Below are positions 1 through 7,872 of a stretch of DNA of 64,000 bases, piece after piece. The DNA comes from Marinobacter sp. DY40_1A1 (lineage in GTDB: Bacteria > Pseudomonadota > Gammaproteobacteria > Pseudomonadales > Oleiphilaceae): assembly GCF_016597815.1 (NCBI RefSeq), contig NZ_VCHA01000001.1, positions 434,001 to 498,000 of the forward strand, in the 5' to 3' direction. A program made the translations under genes and the position numbers. The notes under the pieces were generated by a model, which worked only from the letters and a program-made list of their open reading frames with translations, was not told the DNA's origin and did not search any database. Within the stretch, counting starts at the first letter, position 1. Every line of letters begins with the position of its first letter.

Positions 1-122
1 ACGGATACTTGCAGGCGCCGTTCGATGTGTTTCAAATTCTCATCAAACTGTCCGCAAAGGGTGGTTAGCCTGCGCAGGTCTGCCGGGTGTAGATCGAATT
101 GTCTGGAATCGTTGGTGTTCAA
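1..122 (-). CDS. phoH: PhoH-like ATPase (YbeZ), N-terminal fragment
   Basis: The minus strand from 122 to the window edge reads open for 40 codons, and the residues (including DLHPADLRRL and LCGQFDENLKHIERRL) match the N-terminus of the PhoH/YbeZ family, a cytoplasmic P-loop ATPase linked to RNA metabolism. The start is taken as TTG at 122-120 because GGAG lies on the minus strand at 131-128, five bases upstream, and no ATG fits. Its place downstream of miaB on the same strand is the usual miaB-phoH-ybeY order. The Walker motifs lie outside the window. The 446-bp gap to miaB is unusually long and is filled by two hairpin elements. Confidence 0.8.
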   Translation of the reverse strand, partial: MNTNDSRQFDLHPADLRRLTTLCGQFDENLKHIERRLQVS

Positions 123-136
123 ATTTTCTCCGTTTT

Positions 137-157
137 TACTCCCTTTTTTTGGGAGTA
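137..157 (-). other. short perfect hairpin in the phoH leader
   Basis: TACTCCC and GGGAGTA pair perfectly over 7 bp around a homopolymeric 7-base loop (A on the minus strand). It lies just upstream of the phoH ribosome binding site, in the transcribed leader if phoH is read from miaB. It could tune phoH translation or be the remnant of a hairpin arm. No function is assigned. Confidence 0.45.
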
Positions 158-183
158 CGCAAATCTGGCTTTGGTGCGTTCGA

Positions 184-292
184 GGCGGAGCGGGGACCCC
201 TTCCCAAAAAGCGCCCGTGAATACGTCCATGTAGGGCTCGGTCGGGCCATCCTTGGCCCTCCACGTTTTTGGGAAGGGCTCCCCGCTCCGCC
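184..292 (-). repeat. hairpin element HA-1 (type A)
   Basis: Left arm 184-210 and right arm 266-292 are inverted repeats of 27 bp with one mismatch. The inner arm ends are CCCAAAAA and TTTTTGGG. The 55-nt core (211-265) reads in the minus direction and contains GGGCC-AAGGAT-GGCCC followed by TAC-ATGGAC-GTA, two stem-loops with GGA in the loop. The core is identical to that of HA-3, but the outer arms are unrelated. The GGA strand is the same strand as phoH, so it would appear in the phoH leader RNA. Confidence 0.9.
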
Positions 293-424
293 CCTATTCA
301 AACTATGTGCTGGCCGAAAATTTAAAAACAAGTAATCGGTAGCAATTTGATGGTTTGGTGACTTAAATCTGATATCAGGTCAGCTATGTGGAACAGTTTT
401 TTGCATGCCGCACTGAACTACGCC

Positions 425-534
425 GAGAGTGGTGGTGGCTTCCTCCCAAAAATGTCTTCGGCCAAGGAAGGCCGAAGACAAGCGCACATGGATGTGCTCG
501 TAGCGTTTTTTGGGAGGAAGCCACCACCGCTCTC
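425..534 (+). repeat. hairpin element HA-2 (type A)
   Basis: Arms 425-452 and 507-534 pair over 28 bp with a single G-T wobble. Core 453-506 holds an 11-bp stem TGTCTTCGGCC / GGCCGAAGACA with loop AAGGAA, then GCACATGGATGTGC, a hairpin with TGGA in the loop. The right arm ends 34 bases from the miaB stop codon. Its GGA strand is antisense to miaB and phoH, which makes it the only type A copy not in the sense of a neighbouring transcript. Confidence 0.9.
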
Positions 535-568
535 ATACTCCGGGCTTCAATCACATGGGAGCCGAAGC

Positions 569-1915
569 TCAATAAAGCACCGAATCCACAGGTAAACCAC
601 GAAGAGAGTTGGCGTAAGCCTCAACTATCTCAACGTCGATGAAGTGCCCAACAATCCCCGGATTCTCATGCCGGAAATTCACAATCCGGTTGTTCTCCGT
701 GCGCCCGGAATACTCACCAGGGTCCTTCTTCGATAGCCCGGTTACCAGAATGCGCTGAGTGGAACCCACCATCTTGCGGCTGATGTCCATCACCGTCTGA
801 TTGATCCGATCCTGAAGGATTTTCAGGCGCTGTTTCTTAACTTCCATCGGCGTTTCATCAGGCAAATCCGATGCCGGCGTACCCGGGCGGGCGCTGTAAA
901 CAAAGCTGAAGGACATATCGAAACCGATATCGTTGATCAGCTTCATGGTGTCTTCGAAGTCTTTCTCGGTTTCACCCGGGAAGCCAATGATAAAGTCTGA
1001 AGAAAAGCTGATATCCGGACGAATCTTGCGCAGGCGACGAAGCTTGGATTTGTACTCCAGGGCCGTATGGCCGCGCTTCATGGCGGCCAGAATGCGATCC
1101 GAGCCGCTTTGTACCGGCAGGTGCAAGTGGCTGACCAGCTCGGGCACCTGTTCGTAAACCTCAATCATTGCATCAGTAAATTCAACCGGATGCGAGGTGG
1201 TGTAGCGGATGCGATCAATGCCGTCGATGGTGGCGATCAGGGTAATCAATTCCGCCAAATCCATTACGTCGCCATCGTGAGTCTCGCCACGATAGGCGTT
1301 TACGTTCTGGCCTAGAAGATTCACTTCCCGCACGCCCTGGCTGGCCAGGTGCGCAACTTCGGCAATCACGTCGTCTGCCGGACGGCTGACTTCTTCGCCT
1401 CGGGTGTAGGGAACTACGCAGAAGGTGCAGTATTTGCTGCAACCTTCCATGATGGAAACAAAGGCGGACGGGCCATCGGCACCGGGGTCCGGCAGGTTGT
1501 CGAACTTTTCGATTTCCGGGAAGCTCACATCCACCACGCCTACGCCGTTACCTTTCACGCGCACTTCGGTAATCATATCCGGCAGGCGGTGCAGGGTTTG
1601 CGGGCCGAAGACCATGTCGACATAAGGCGCCCGGTCAAGAATGGCCTGGCCTTCCTGGCTGGCAACGCAGCCGCCCACGCCGATGATCAGCTCTGGCTTG
1701 TTCGCTTTGAGCTTTTTCCAGCGACCCAGCTGGTGGAACACTTTTTCCTGGGCTTTTTCACGGATGGAGCAGGTGTTCAGCAGCAGGATATCTGCGTCTT
1801 CAGGCGTTTCGGTCATTTCTACCGCTTCGCCGGTTTTAAGCAGGTCGGCCATGCGGGATGAATCGTATTCGTTCATCTGGCAACCGTGGGTTTTGATGTA
1901 CAGCTTTTTGGCCAT
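569..1915 (-). CDS. miaB: tRNA-2-methylthio-N6-dimethylallyladenosine synthase
   Basis: MiaB is a radical-SAM methylthiotransferase that converts i6A37 to ms2i6A37 in tRNAs reading UNN codons. The product has 448 residues, close to the family length. The N-terminal MTTase domain carries the three auxiliary-cluster cysteines C12, C49 and C83. The radical SAM motif CSKYCTFC supplies C159, C163 and C166, and a TRAM RNA-binding domain closes the protein. The start at [12 protein letters not shown] is chosen because family members begin there; a longer upstream reading frame adds 35 residues without family resemblance. The gene is flanked by hairpins HA-2 (3') and HA-3 (5'). Confidence 0.97.
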   Translation of the reverse strand: MAKKLYIKTHGCQMNEYDSSRMADLLKTGEAVEMTETPEDADILLLNTCSIREKAQEKVFHQLGRWKKLKANKPELIIGVGGCVASQEGQAILDRAPYVDMVFGPQTLHRLPDMITEVRVKGNGVGVVDVSFPEIEKFDNLPDPGADGPSAFVSIMEGCSKYCTFCVVPYTRGEEVSRPADDVIAEVAHLASQGVREVNLLGQNVNAYRGETHDGDVMDLAELITLIATIDGIDRIRYTTSHPVEFTDAMIEVYEQVPELVSHLHLPVQSGSDRILAAMKRGHTALEYKSKLRRLRKIRPDISFSSDFIIGFPGETEKDFEDTMKLINDIGFDMSFSFVYSARPGTPASDLPDETPMEVKKQRLKILQDRINQTVMDISRKMVGSTQRILVTGLSKKDPGEYSGRTENNRIVNFRHENPGIVGHFIDVEIVEAYANSLRGLPVDSVLY

Positions 1916-2246
1916 GGGTCTCAACACAACTGGATGTATTTGGCGCCCGGAACAGAAACTGTCCAGATTGCGCGCTGATAAAGGAGAACTGGGTATTATA
2001 ACGGGGTGATCAATCTGCAACCAGTGTTGTCTCGGTAATCTGCCAGTTTTGCTGTGGTATTATTCCGGCGTTTAAGTTTCGGAGTCAGAAGCGATTGGTG
2101 CAGGGCTCTCCAAAAAGCGCCCGTGAATACGTCCATGTAGGGCTCGGTCGGGCCATCCTTGGCCCTCCACGTTTTTGGAGAGCCCTGCACCAATCGCTTC
2201 GTCGAGCTTCGGTGGATTAATCTCTTACTACAAACTTCACAAGACT
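1916..2246. other. divergent miaB / trmH intergenic region
   Basis: This 331-bp spacer must hold the promoters of both miaB (minus) and trmH (plus). Its main content is hairpin HA-3, which occupies the trmH-proximal third. No convincing -35/-10 pair was identified by eye for either gene. Confidence 0.5.
2088..2200 (-). repeat. hairpin element HA-3 (type A)
   Basis: Arms 2088-2116 and 2172-2200 are perfect inverted repeats over 29 bp, ending inside with CCAAAAA / TTTTTGG. The 55-nt core 2117-2171 is identical to that of HA-1, in the same orientation, while the outer arms share no sequence with HA-1. It ends 46 bases before the trmH start codon. The GGA-loop strand is the miaB sense strand, upstream of miaB. 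Its position between divergent genes argues against a simple terminator role. Confidence 0.92.
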
Positions 2247-2978
2247 ATGACTCCAGAGCGCCTTGCCCGCATCAAACAGGTTTTGAACACCCGGCAGCCG
2301 GACCTGACAGTCCTGACCGACCAGGTTCACAAACCAAGAAACCTCTCCGCCATACTGAGAACCTGCGACGCCTTCGGGCTAGCCAACATGCACGTGGTGT
2401 GGCCAAAAGAGGGCTTCCGGGCCTTCCGGAAAACCGCCGGCGGCAGTTTCAAATGGGTAACACCTCACACCCACCGCACCATGGACGAGGCCATAGCGCA
2501 TCTGAAAGGGCAGGGCCAAAAGATTTACGCCGCGCAGCTTTCGGACAGGGCGATTGATTACCGATCTGCAGACTTCACCGTGCCCTGCACAGTGATTATG
2601 GGCAACGAAGTGGACGGTGTCAGTGCAGAAGCGGCGGAGCAGGCGGATGAGCACATCGTTATTCCCATGATGGGCATGGTGGAATCCCTCAACGTATCCG
2701 CAGCCTGTGCCATCATCCTCTCCGAAGCCCAAAGGCAGCGCAAAGAGGCCGGCTTGTTCGATAATCGGCGCATACCGGATGAAGAATACAACCGCCTACT
2801 CTTCAGTTGGTGCCAGCCCGTCGTTAAGCGCTACTGCGACGACCGAAACCTGCCATACCCGCCCATTGATCACGAAACCGGTGAGTTAATCGACGGAGTA
2901 GGCTGGATGCAGGAAGTAAGGGTGCAGAGAGCAAATCGCCCCCGCTGGAATGAAGAAGACCCAGTAGAAGCCAGCTAA
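2247..2978 (+). CDS. trmH: tRNA (guanosine(18)-2'-O)-methyltransferase
   Basis: This SpoU-family (SPOUT, knotted fold) enzyme uses SAM to methylate the 2'-OH of G18 in the tRNA D-loop. The 243-residue product shows the family signatures: an N-terminal NLSAILRTCDAFG block, the GNEVDGVS motif near residue 145, and the C-terminal knot motif IPMMGMVESLNVS. The start MTPERLARIKQ matches family N-termini; a start 24 codons upstream would overlap HA-3 and is rejected. It stands alone, with HA-3 upstream and HB-1 downstream, convergent to yejK. Its plus strand is rich in A and C. Confidence 0.93.
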   Translation: MTPERLARIKQVLNTRQPDLTVLTDQVHKPRNLSAILRTCDAFGLANMHVVWPKEGFRAFRKTAGGSFKWVTPHTHRTMDEAIAHLKGQGQKIYAAQLSDRAIDYRSADFTVPCTVIMGNEVDGVSAEAAEQADEHIVIPMMGMVESLNVSAACAIILSEAQRQRKEAGLFDNRRIPDEEYNRLLFSWCQPVVKRYCDDRNLPYPPIDHETGELIDGVGWMQEVRVQRANRPRWNEEDPVEAS

Positions 2979-3004
2979 CGTAAACTCCTTTTGCCCAGAT
3001 CGGC

Positions 3005-3092
3005 CCGTGGCGTGGTGAAGCTTTTCTGCCGGAAAAAGATGTCTGAGCGCAGCGAGTTATTTTTCCAGAAGAAAAGCTTCACCGCGCCGCGG
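3005..3092 (+). repeat. hairpin element HB-1 (type B)
   Basis: Arms 3005-3027 and 3070-3092 pair over 23 bp with two G-T wobbles and no true mismatch. The core 3028-3069 contains GGAAAAA / TTTTTCC around GATGTCTGAGCGCAGCGAG. It shares this core and the inner arm CTTTTCT / AGAAAAG with HB-2, but the outer arm differs. It lies between the convergent stops of trmH and yejK. It may stop transcription, but the U-rich run is inside the stem, unlike an intrinsic terminator. Confidence 0.85.
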
Positions 3093-3125
3093 AGCGAGCC
3101 CCCAAAGCGGCAGGCCGCAAATGGA

Positions 3126-4142
3126 TCAGTCCTCGCGATTCTCCAAATACCGCTCCAACTGCTCCCGCAAAGCCTTAGGCAGGCGAGTAATCGTCAGCGC
3201 ATCCTTGTCGCGATCATAGTAAATCGCCTGATTCACCAAATCGGAAGAAAACGAAACACTCATACCACCGCCAGAGCCCGCAATCCGCACCAGCTTCTTC
3301 ACCTTCCGATGATCCGGGTGCAGCACGCCGCTCTCGGGCATCTCCGCAGACTTACTGGCAAACTCCTTGAAACGCCCGGGCTCATCCTCATCCAGATAGC
3401 CAGACAACGCTTCAATAGCCACCGGCTCACCCAAAGCATGCTGCTCTTTGCAGAACTCATAAGCCCGCGTGCGAACTTCGCCAGCCTTCTCAGGCTCTGA
3501 AGACTTTGCAAACGCCTCCACCGCATCCAGAAACGTCAGCGTTTCCTTTTCAACATCGATCTGGTTGGTGAAACCACACAGCCGGATAAACAGCTCCCCC
3601 GGTTCACCCGTGCCCCGGGCATGCACCAACGTAAGATAGTTCTCAGCCGCGTTATCACCCAGCCAGTCATCCAGCTCAACCCGCATGGCAAGATTCAGGC
3701 GGGACGTGCTCAGCACATCCGTTGTATCCAGAGCCTGATTACCATCGAAGCGCAGAGCGCCGTCGCTTTCCAGAATCATCACGTAAACCACATCGGAATC
3801 TGCCAAGGCCTCGTGAACAACCACAAGTTGCCCCACAAACTCCTCCTGGCAGCTCGTAAGCAGCTCCTGCCACTGGCCAAATACCCGATCTGTGAACGAG
3901 GCAAAACTCTGCTTGTCCTCCAGATAATCCTTCAGCCAACTGCTGAACGGGCTCTCACCAATATCTTCTGAAAACCGCCCGTACTTCTTGCCAGGCTTGC
4001 TGTTAAACAACCGCTTCATCTGCTTGTGCAGGCCCTCGTAGTCGCCACCCGGCTCCTGCAGCGCCTCACCACTTTGCAGGCGGGCAGGCTGCCCCGGCTG
4101 ATACTGACTGGAAAACGCGGTGCGCAGATGCTTAATAGCCAT
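3126..4142 (-). CDS. yejK: nucleoid-associated protein YejK (NdpA family)
   Basis: This 338-residue protein belongs to the YejK/NdpA family of abundant, spermidine-nucleoid-associated DNA-binding proteins. The C-terminal half is the best match: a VELDDWL segment, a FAGSGGG-like motif (here IAGSGGGMSVSF) and a closing RLPKALREQLERYL helix. The precise molecular role of the family is not well established. It is a single-gene unit bracketed by the two type B hairpins HB-1 and HB-2. The plus strand over this gene is C-rich although the gene is on the minus strand, the opposite of what shared coding bias with trmH would give. Confidence 0.9.
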   Translation of the reverse strand: MAIKHLRTAFSSQYQPGQPARLQSGEALQEPGGDYEGLHKQMKRLFNSKPGKKYGRFSEDIGESPFSSWLKDYLEDKQSFASFTDRVFGQWQELLTSCQEEFVGQLVVVHEALADSDVVYVMILESDGALRFDGNQALDTTDVLSTSRLNLAMRVELDDWLGDNAAENYLTLVHARGTGEPGELFIRLCGFTNQIDVEKETLTFLDAVEAFAKSSEPEKAGEVRTRAYEFCKEQHALGEPVAIEALSGYLDEDEPGRFKEFASKSAEMPESGVLHPDHRKVKKLVRIAGSGGGMSVSFSSDLVNQAIYYDRDKDALTITRLPKALREQLERYLENRED

Positions 4143-4167
4143 AAACAGATAATCCCGAATAAAGAAA

Positions 4168-4198
4168 CAAAAAAGCCCCGAAGGAAACCTTCAGGGCC
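4168..4198 (-). terminator. rho-independent terminator downstream of cysN
   Basis: On the minus strand GCCCTGAAGG-TTT-CCTTCGGGGC forms a 10-bp stem (one G-T pair) with a three-base loop, followed by TTTTTTG. It lies about 180 bases beyond the cysN stop and just before yejK, so it probably ends the cysDN transcript, with HB-2 inside the 3' untranslated region. Confidence 0.8.
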
Positions 4199-4265
4199 AA
4201 AGATTCTGCCACGGACAACAAATACATTCACGACTAAAAAAGGAGACTGGTAACAAAACGTGATA

Positions 4266-4356
4266 GCCGTGGGGCGGGGTGTCTTTTCTGGCAGGAAAAA
4301 GATGTCTGAGCGAAGCGAGTTGTTTTTCCAGAAGAAAAGACACCCCGCCCCGCGGC
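4266..4356 (+). repeat. hairpin element HB-2 (type B)
   Basis: Arms 4266-4289 and 4333-4356 pair over 24 bp with one G-T wobble. The 43-nt core 4290-4332 differs from HB-1 only at a few positions and is in the same orientation. The outer arms (GGGGCGGGGTG here, GCGTGGTGAAG in HB-1) are unrelated. It sits 25 bases beyond the cysN stop, between cysN and its terminator. Confidence 0.87.
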
Positions 4357-4381
4357 AAACACCTTTTAACCAGTCCTGTCC

Positions 4382-6040
4382 TTAAACCCGCTTGTTGCGA
4401 ACCAACTCCTGCACTAGTGATGCAGCGACATCAGAAACTTCGTCAGTGCTATCAGCTGCTATGGAAACATTGGCGATGTCAGTGCCAAGATTCACAGCAA
4501 TCGCTACCAGTCCATAGGCAGTTAGCAGTTGTGCTGTGCGGCGACGGTCGTCGGCATCACCAGCATTGTCTTCGCTCAAAATTACCGAAGTTTTTCCCTG
4601 GTCGAACAGCGCTCGTTCAACAGCCAAGGCAAGGGCATGGGCCTGTTTACCGGAGCAACCGATAATCATCGGCTTTTGCGCAAGCCTGCGTTCACGTTCC
4701 TCTGGGCTCACGGGCTCAAGAGTGCCTGCAGTATCTGCCAAGCCATCAATCATGCCGGCACCAACTGTCACGTTGGTAAGTCGATCGATCACAATAAAGC
4801 TGCCGGTGGCGTGATTACGCTGATAGGCATCAAACGCGATTGGCTGACTCAGGGTGAGATCACACAGGCCAATTTCATTCACCTGCAACAGGGCAGGATT
4901 GGCGTGCTGTTCCAGCGTGTTCACGTCGGTCTGATAGTGAATCTTCCGAACCGTGCCGGAGGTGAAGGTTGGGCCCAACTTGATGTCGTACAGGCGACCG
5001 GTATGCAAAGGCGCATCCGCCATCCACACGATGTTGGCCTTAAAACGGTTGCCCACTTCCGGCTCGTCTTCCGGTTTTACCAGCATGTCGCCACGGCTAA
5101 CATCAATTTCATCGGTCAGTGTCAGCGTAACCGCCTGATCAATATAAGCTTCTTCCAGATTGCCATCAAACGTCACAACTTCCTTGACGGTACTGGTGCG
5201 CCGCGAGGGCAGGGCCATCACTTTGTCACCCGGGCGAATCACGCCTGAGGCGATGGTGCCACAGAAGCCACGGAAGTTGAGGTTGGGTCGGGTGACGTAT
5301 TGCACGGGGAACCGGAAGTGCTCCAGGTTCTTGTCGCGGTTTACTTCTACCGTTTCCAGAATATCCATTAGTGGCTGGCCGTTGAACCAGGGCGTGTTCT
5401 CGCTGCGGTTGACGACGTTATCGCCTTCCAGCGCCGAGATCGGTACAAATCGGATGTCTTTCAGTCCCAACTTTGCGGCGAACGAGAGATAGTCCTCTCT
5501 GATTTCGTTGAAACGATCTTCACTGAAATCCACCAGATCCATCTTGTTCACCGCCACTACGATATGGCGGATGCCCAGCAGCGATGCGATAAATGAGTGT
5601 CTGCGAGTCTGGGTCAGCACGCCACGGCGGGCGTCGATCATCAGAATGGCAACCTGAGCGGTAGATGCACCGGTGGCCATGTTGCGGGTGTACTGCTCGT
5701 GCCCCGGTGTGTCGGCAATGATGAACTTGCGCTTATCGGTAGAAAAATAGCGATAGGCAACATCAATAGTAATGCCTTGCTCGCGCTCGGCCTGCAAACC
5801 ATCCACCAGCAGGGCAAGATCCAGCTTTTCGCCTGTGGTGCCCATTTTGGCACTGTCGGTTTTCAGGCTGGCCATGTGATCTTCGTAGATCATTTTGGTG
5901 TCGTGGAGCAAGCGGCCTATGAGGGTGCTCTTGCCGTCGTCTACGCTGCCGCAGGTGAGCAGGCGCAACAGTTCCTTGTTCTCGTGCTGCTTCAGGTAAG
6001 CCTGGATATCGTCGGCAATAAGATCAGATTGATGTGACAT
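4382..6040 (-). CDS. cysN: sulfate adenylyltransferase subunit 1 with a degenerate C-terminal tail
   Basis: CysN is the GTPase subunit of ATP sulfurylase and couples GTP hydrolysis to APS formation by CysD. The 552-residue protein starts at [11 protein letters not shown], one base past the cysD stop. The GTPase domain has P-loop GSVDDGKS (31-38), DTPGHEQY and NKMDLV, followed by two EF-Tu-like beta barrels. Ordinary CysN is about 475 residues. The last ~100 (from [15 protein letters not shown]) resemble an APS kinase (CysC) start, but the expected GLSGSGKS P-loop is replaced by GCSGKQAH, so kinase activity is unlikely. It is the last gene of the cysDN unit. Confidence 0.93.
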   Translation of the reverse strand: MSHQSDLIADDIQAYLKQHENKELLRLLTCGSVDDGKSTLIGRLLHDTKMIYEDHMASLKTDSAKMGTTGEKLDLALLVDGLQAEREQGITIDVAYRYFSTDKRKFIIADTPGHEQYTRNMATGASTAQVAILMIDARRGVLTQTRRHSFIASLLGIRHIVVAVNKMDLVDFSEDRFNEIREDYLSFAAKLGLKDIRFVPISALEGDNVVNRSENTPWFNGQPLMDILETVEVNRDKNLEHFRFPVQYVTRPNLNFRGFCGTIASGVIRPGDKVMALPSRRTSTVKEVVTFDGNLEEAYIDQAVTLTLTDEIDVSRGDMLVKPEDEPEVGNRFKANIVWMADAPLHTGRLYDIKLGPTFTSGTVRKIHYQTDVNTLEQHANPALLQVNEIGLCDLTLSQPIAFDAYQRNHATGSFIVIDRLTNVTVGAGMIDGLADTAGTLEPVSPEERERRLAQKPMIIGCSGKQAHALALAVERALFDQGKTSVILSEDNAGDADDRRRTAQLLTAYGLVAIAVNLGTDIANVSIAADSTDEVSDVAASLVQELVRNKRV

Positions 6041-6041
6041 A

Positions 6042-6950
6042 TCAGAAGTACCCTTCGCGCTTTTTCTGTTCCATGGAGCCTGCCGAATCGTGATCAATCA
6101 CGCGGCCCTGACGTTCTGAGCTGGTGGCCAACAGCATCTCCTGAATAATTTCGGGCAATGTATCTGCTTCAGATTCAATCGCGCCGGTGAGCGGGTAGCA
6201 CCCGAGAGTGCGGAAGCGGATGGACTTCATCATCGGCTTTTCGCCCTCTTTCAGTGGCATGCGTTCGTCGTCCACCATTATCAGGGAGCCGTCGCGCTCT
6301 ACAACCGGGCGCACGGCTGAGTAGTAGAGGGGGACGATTTCAATGTTTTCCAGATAGATGTATTGCCAGATATCCAGTTCAGTCCAGTTGGACAGCGGGA
6401 ATACGCGGATGCTTTCGCCCTTGTTCACCTTGCCGTTATAGGTGTTCCAGAGTTCCGGGCGCTGGTTTTTAGGGTCCCAGCGGTGGTATTCGTCCCGGAA
6501 GGAATAAACCCGCTCTTTGGCGCGGGATTTCTCTTCATCCCGGCGAGCGCCACCGAAGGCAGCATCAAATCCGTATTTGTTCAGAGCCTGCTTCAGGGCC
6601 TGGGTTTTCATCACATCGGTATGCTTTGCACTGCCGTGGGTAAACGGCCCTATACCCTGTTCAACGCCATCCTGATTGGTATGTACGATCAGGTCCAGGC
6701 CGTATTCCTTTACCTTGCGCTCCCGGAAATCAATCATGTCCCGGAATTTCCAGGTGGTATCCACATGCATCAAAGGGAAAGGCATTTTCCCGGGGTAAAA
6801 GGCTTTGCGGGCGAGGTGCAGCATTACCGCGGAGTCCTTGCCGATGGAGTAGAGCATCACCGGGTTATCAAACTCGGCAGCCACTTCGCGGATGATGTGG
6901 ATGCTTTCCGCTTCCAGTTGTTTCAGATGCGTAAGGTTGTATGTGGTCAT
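6042..6950 (-). CDS. cysD: sulfate adenylyltransferase subunit 2
   Basis: CysD is the catalytic ATP-PP-hydrolase-type subunit of ATP sulfurylase, making adenosine 5'-phosphosulfate from sulfate and ATP with CysN. The 302-residue length is typical. The PP-loop [12 protein letters not shown] lies near residues 36-47, and the C-terminal [20 protein letters not shown] tail is characteristic. It is translationally coupled to cysN, with one base between stop and start. The 182 bases upstream are AT-rich and could hold a CysB-controlled promoter (inference from pathway knowledge only). Confidence 0.97.
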   Translation of the reverse strand: MTTYNLTHLKQLEAESIHIIREVAAEFDNPVMLYSIGKDSAVMLHLARKAFYPGKMPFPLMHVDTTWKFRDMIDFRERKVKEYGLDLIVHTNQDGVEQGIGPFTHGSAKHTDVMKTQALKQALNKYGFDAAFGGARRDEEKSRAKERVYSFRDEYHRWDPKNQRPELWNTYNGKVNKGESIRVFPLSNWTELDIWQYIYLENIEIVPLYYSAVRPVVERDGSLIMVDDERMPLKEGEKPMMKSIRFRTLGCYPLTGAIESEADTLPEIIQEMLLATSSERQGRVIDHDSAGSMEQKKREGYF

Positions 6951-7020
6951 GATAATCCGTTGCCGCAGCGGGCCTTGAGGGCGTGCTAATAGAATGGCAA
7001 CTATATCAGAGGCGATATGG

Positions 7021-7080
7021 CTATAAGAAGTGTTGCGCTTAGAGTTTTAAGTTATAAAAATATAGCGCTTAAAAGAGTCC
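7021..7080 (-). promoter_or_regulatory. possible cysDN promoter/operator region
   Basis: This AT-rich stretch upstream of cysD contains two direct GCGCTTA repeats 32 bases apart around TTATAAAAATATA. Sulfur genes in gammaproteobacteria are usually activated by CysB at AT-rich sites upstream of the -35 region. Assignment here rests on position and composition alone. Confidence 0.25.
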
Positions 7081-7132
7081 TGCTGTGATCAATCGTTTGG
7101 ATTCCGGCCCAGGGCAGGAAAGTTGTTCTGGA

Positions 7133-7549
7133 TCAGGCGGGTTTTAGCGTATCGGCCAGAAGTTTCCGAACATACCTGTCAACGTAGTCAAACCCGTTCC
7201 CCTCGAAATCGGCAAATTGAATGCCCAACTGAAATTCATCTCGGGCCATTCTGCGCAGGTGAACAATATGCCCTTTGGCTAAAATCGATACCGGTTGGGT
7301 TGCAACAACAGGCACAGAAAAGCGGGCCTTCACGTCAATCCAGTTTCCCGGGGTGGGGGCTCTCAGGCGTGGTATCAGCTGGCCAGCAGCTTCCTGATTG
7401 CAAAAAACCATAACGCCTGTGCGAGACAGATTGGAGATTTTGCAGGTGAGCTGGCAACCATCCGGCTTCTCGATAACGATGTCACTTTCAACATCTACAC
7501 GTTGCTGGTTGCGCAGGTTTGGTTTGACTGTGGCTGCTTTCATGGGCAC
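7133..7549 (-). CDS. PilZ domain protein, probable c-di-GMP receptor
   Basis: This 138-residue single-domain protein has both parts of the PilZ c-di-GMP motif: R13-x3-R17 (RNQQR) and NLSRTG (N-x-S-x2-G) about 24 residues later. An intact motif predicts cyclic-di-GMP binding, but the downstream partner cannot be deduced. A second methionine at position 3 is an alternative start. It lies upstream of cysD on the same strand but 182 bases away, with a promoter-like AT-rich gap between, so it is probably a separate unit. A YcgR-type flagellar brake is less likely because no YcgR N-domain is present. Confidence 0.85.
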   Translation of the reverse strand: MPMKAATVKPNLRNQQRVDVESDIVIEKPDGCQLTCKISNLSRTGVMVFCNQEAAGQLIPRLRAPTPGNWIDVKARFSVPVVATQPVSILAKGHIVHLRRMARDEFQLGIQFADFEGNGFDYVDRYVRKLLADTLKPA

Positions 7550-7872
7550 TCGTATTAGCCGTTCGTGGTGGCACTGCTGGGTATGCTTGGGTTCAAATAA
7601 TGTTTCAGAACAACGTGTAACCTACAAAAATTGTAGTTGTTTATTTTCTGATCAGCAACTTGAGTGTCGCACATTGTGGCAGATTTTTAATTTATTTGTG
7701 AACAAGGGTTCACAAATTTGATTAAGATCAGAATTGTTTCGCTTATCAGATCGCTCGGCTTTTGCTGCAGAAGAGCCCCTTACTGGTGTAAAATTCCCGG
7801 CTCTATTCACTTGCATACTCCCGGCGCTCATTCCTGTGCGGCCGCCGAGTGCCAGGATTCCTGAAACGATTT
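7550..7872. other. divergent pilZ / rimO intergenic region with palindromes
   Basis: This AT-rich spacer lies between divergent genes. It contains CTACAA-AAA-TTGTAG (7622-7636), a CTGATCAG palindrome (7648-7655) and a 10-bp hairpin or operator at 7694-7717. These look like regulator sites for one or both genes. No terminator-like T run follows any of them. Confidence 0.5.
7694..7717. promoter_or_regulatory. 10-bp perfect inverted repeat upstream of rimO
   Basis: ATTTGTGAAC and GTTCACAAAT are perfect reverse complements separated by AAGG. The symmetry and the location in a divergent promoter region suggest an operator for a dimeric regulator. As RNA it would be a stable hairpin, but without the T tract of a terminator. 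Confidence 0.45.

Larger units (their letters stand above)
123..568. other. expanded miaB-phoH intergenic region
   Basis: There is no protein-coding signal here. The region holds a small T-loop hairpin (137-157) and two long hairpin elements, HA-1 and HA-2. Short reading frames crossing the hairpins share peptide fragments only because the hairpin cores are repeated, so they are not called as genes. In relatives miaB and phoH are normally close together, so this spacer looks like an insertion into an operon (inference). Confidence 0.7.

Noticed and set aside
386..595. Small open frames through the hairpins, sharing peptides such as AHMDVLVA
   Set aside because: The shared peptides follow from the repeated hairpin cores; the frames run through both arms, have no ribosome binding site and no wider similarity.
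1349..1861. 170-residue plus-strand frame opposite miaB
   Set aside because: It is antisense to the conserved radical-SAM region of MiaB; no independent support.
4529..5248. 239-residue plus-strand frame opposite cysN
   Set aside because: It is antisense to a clear CysN coding region and has no ribosome binding site or family motif.
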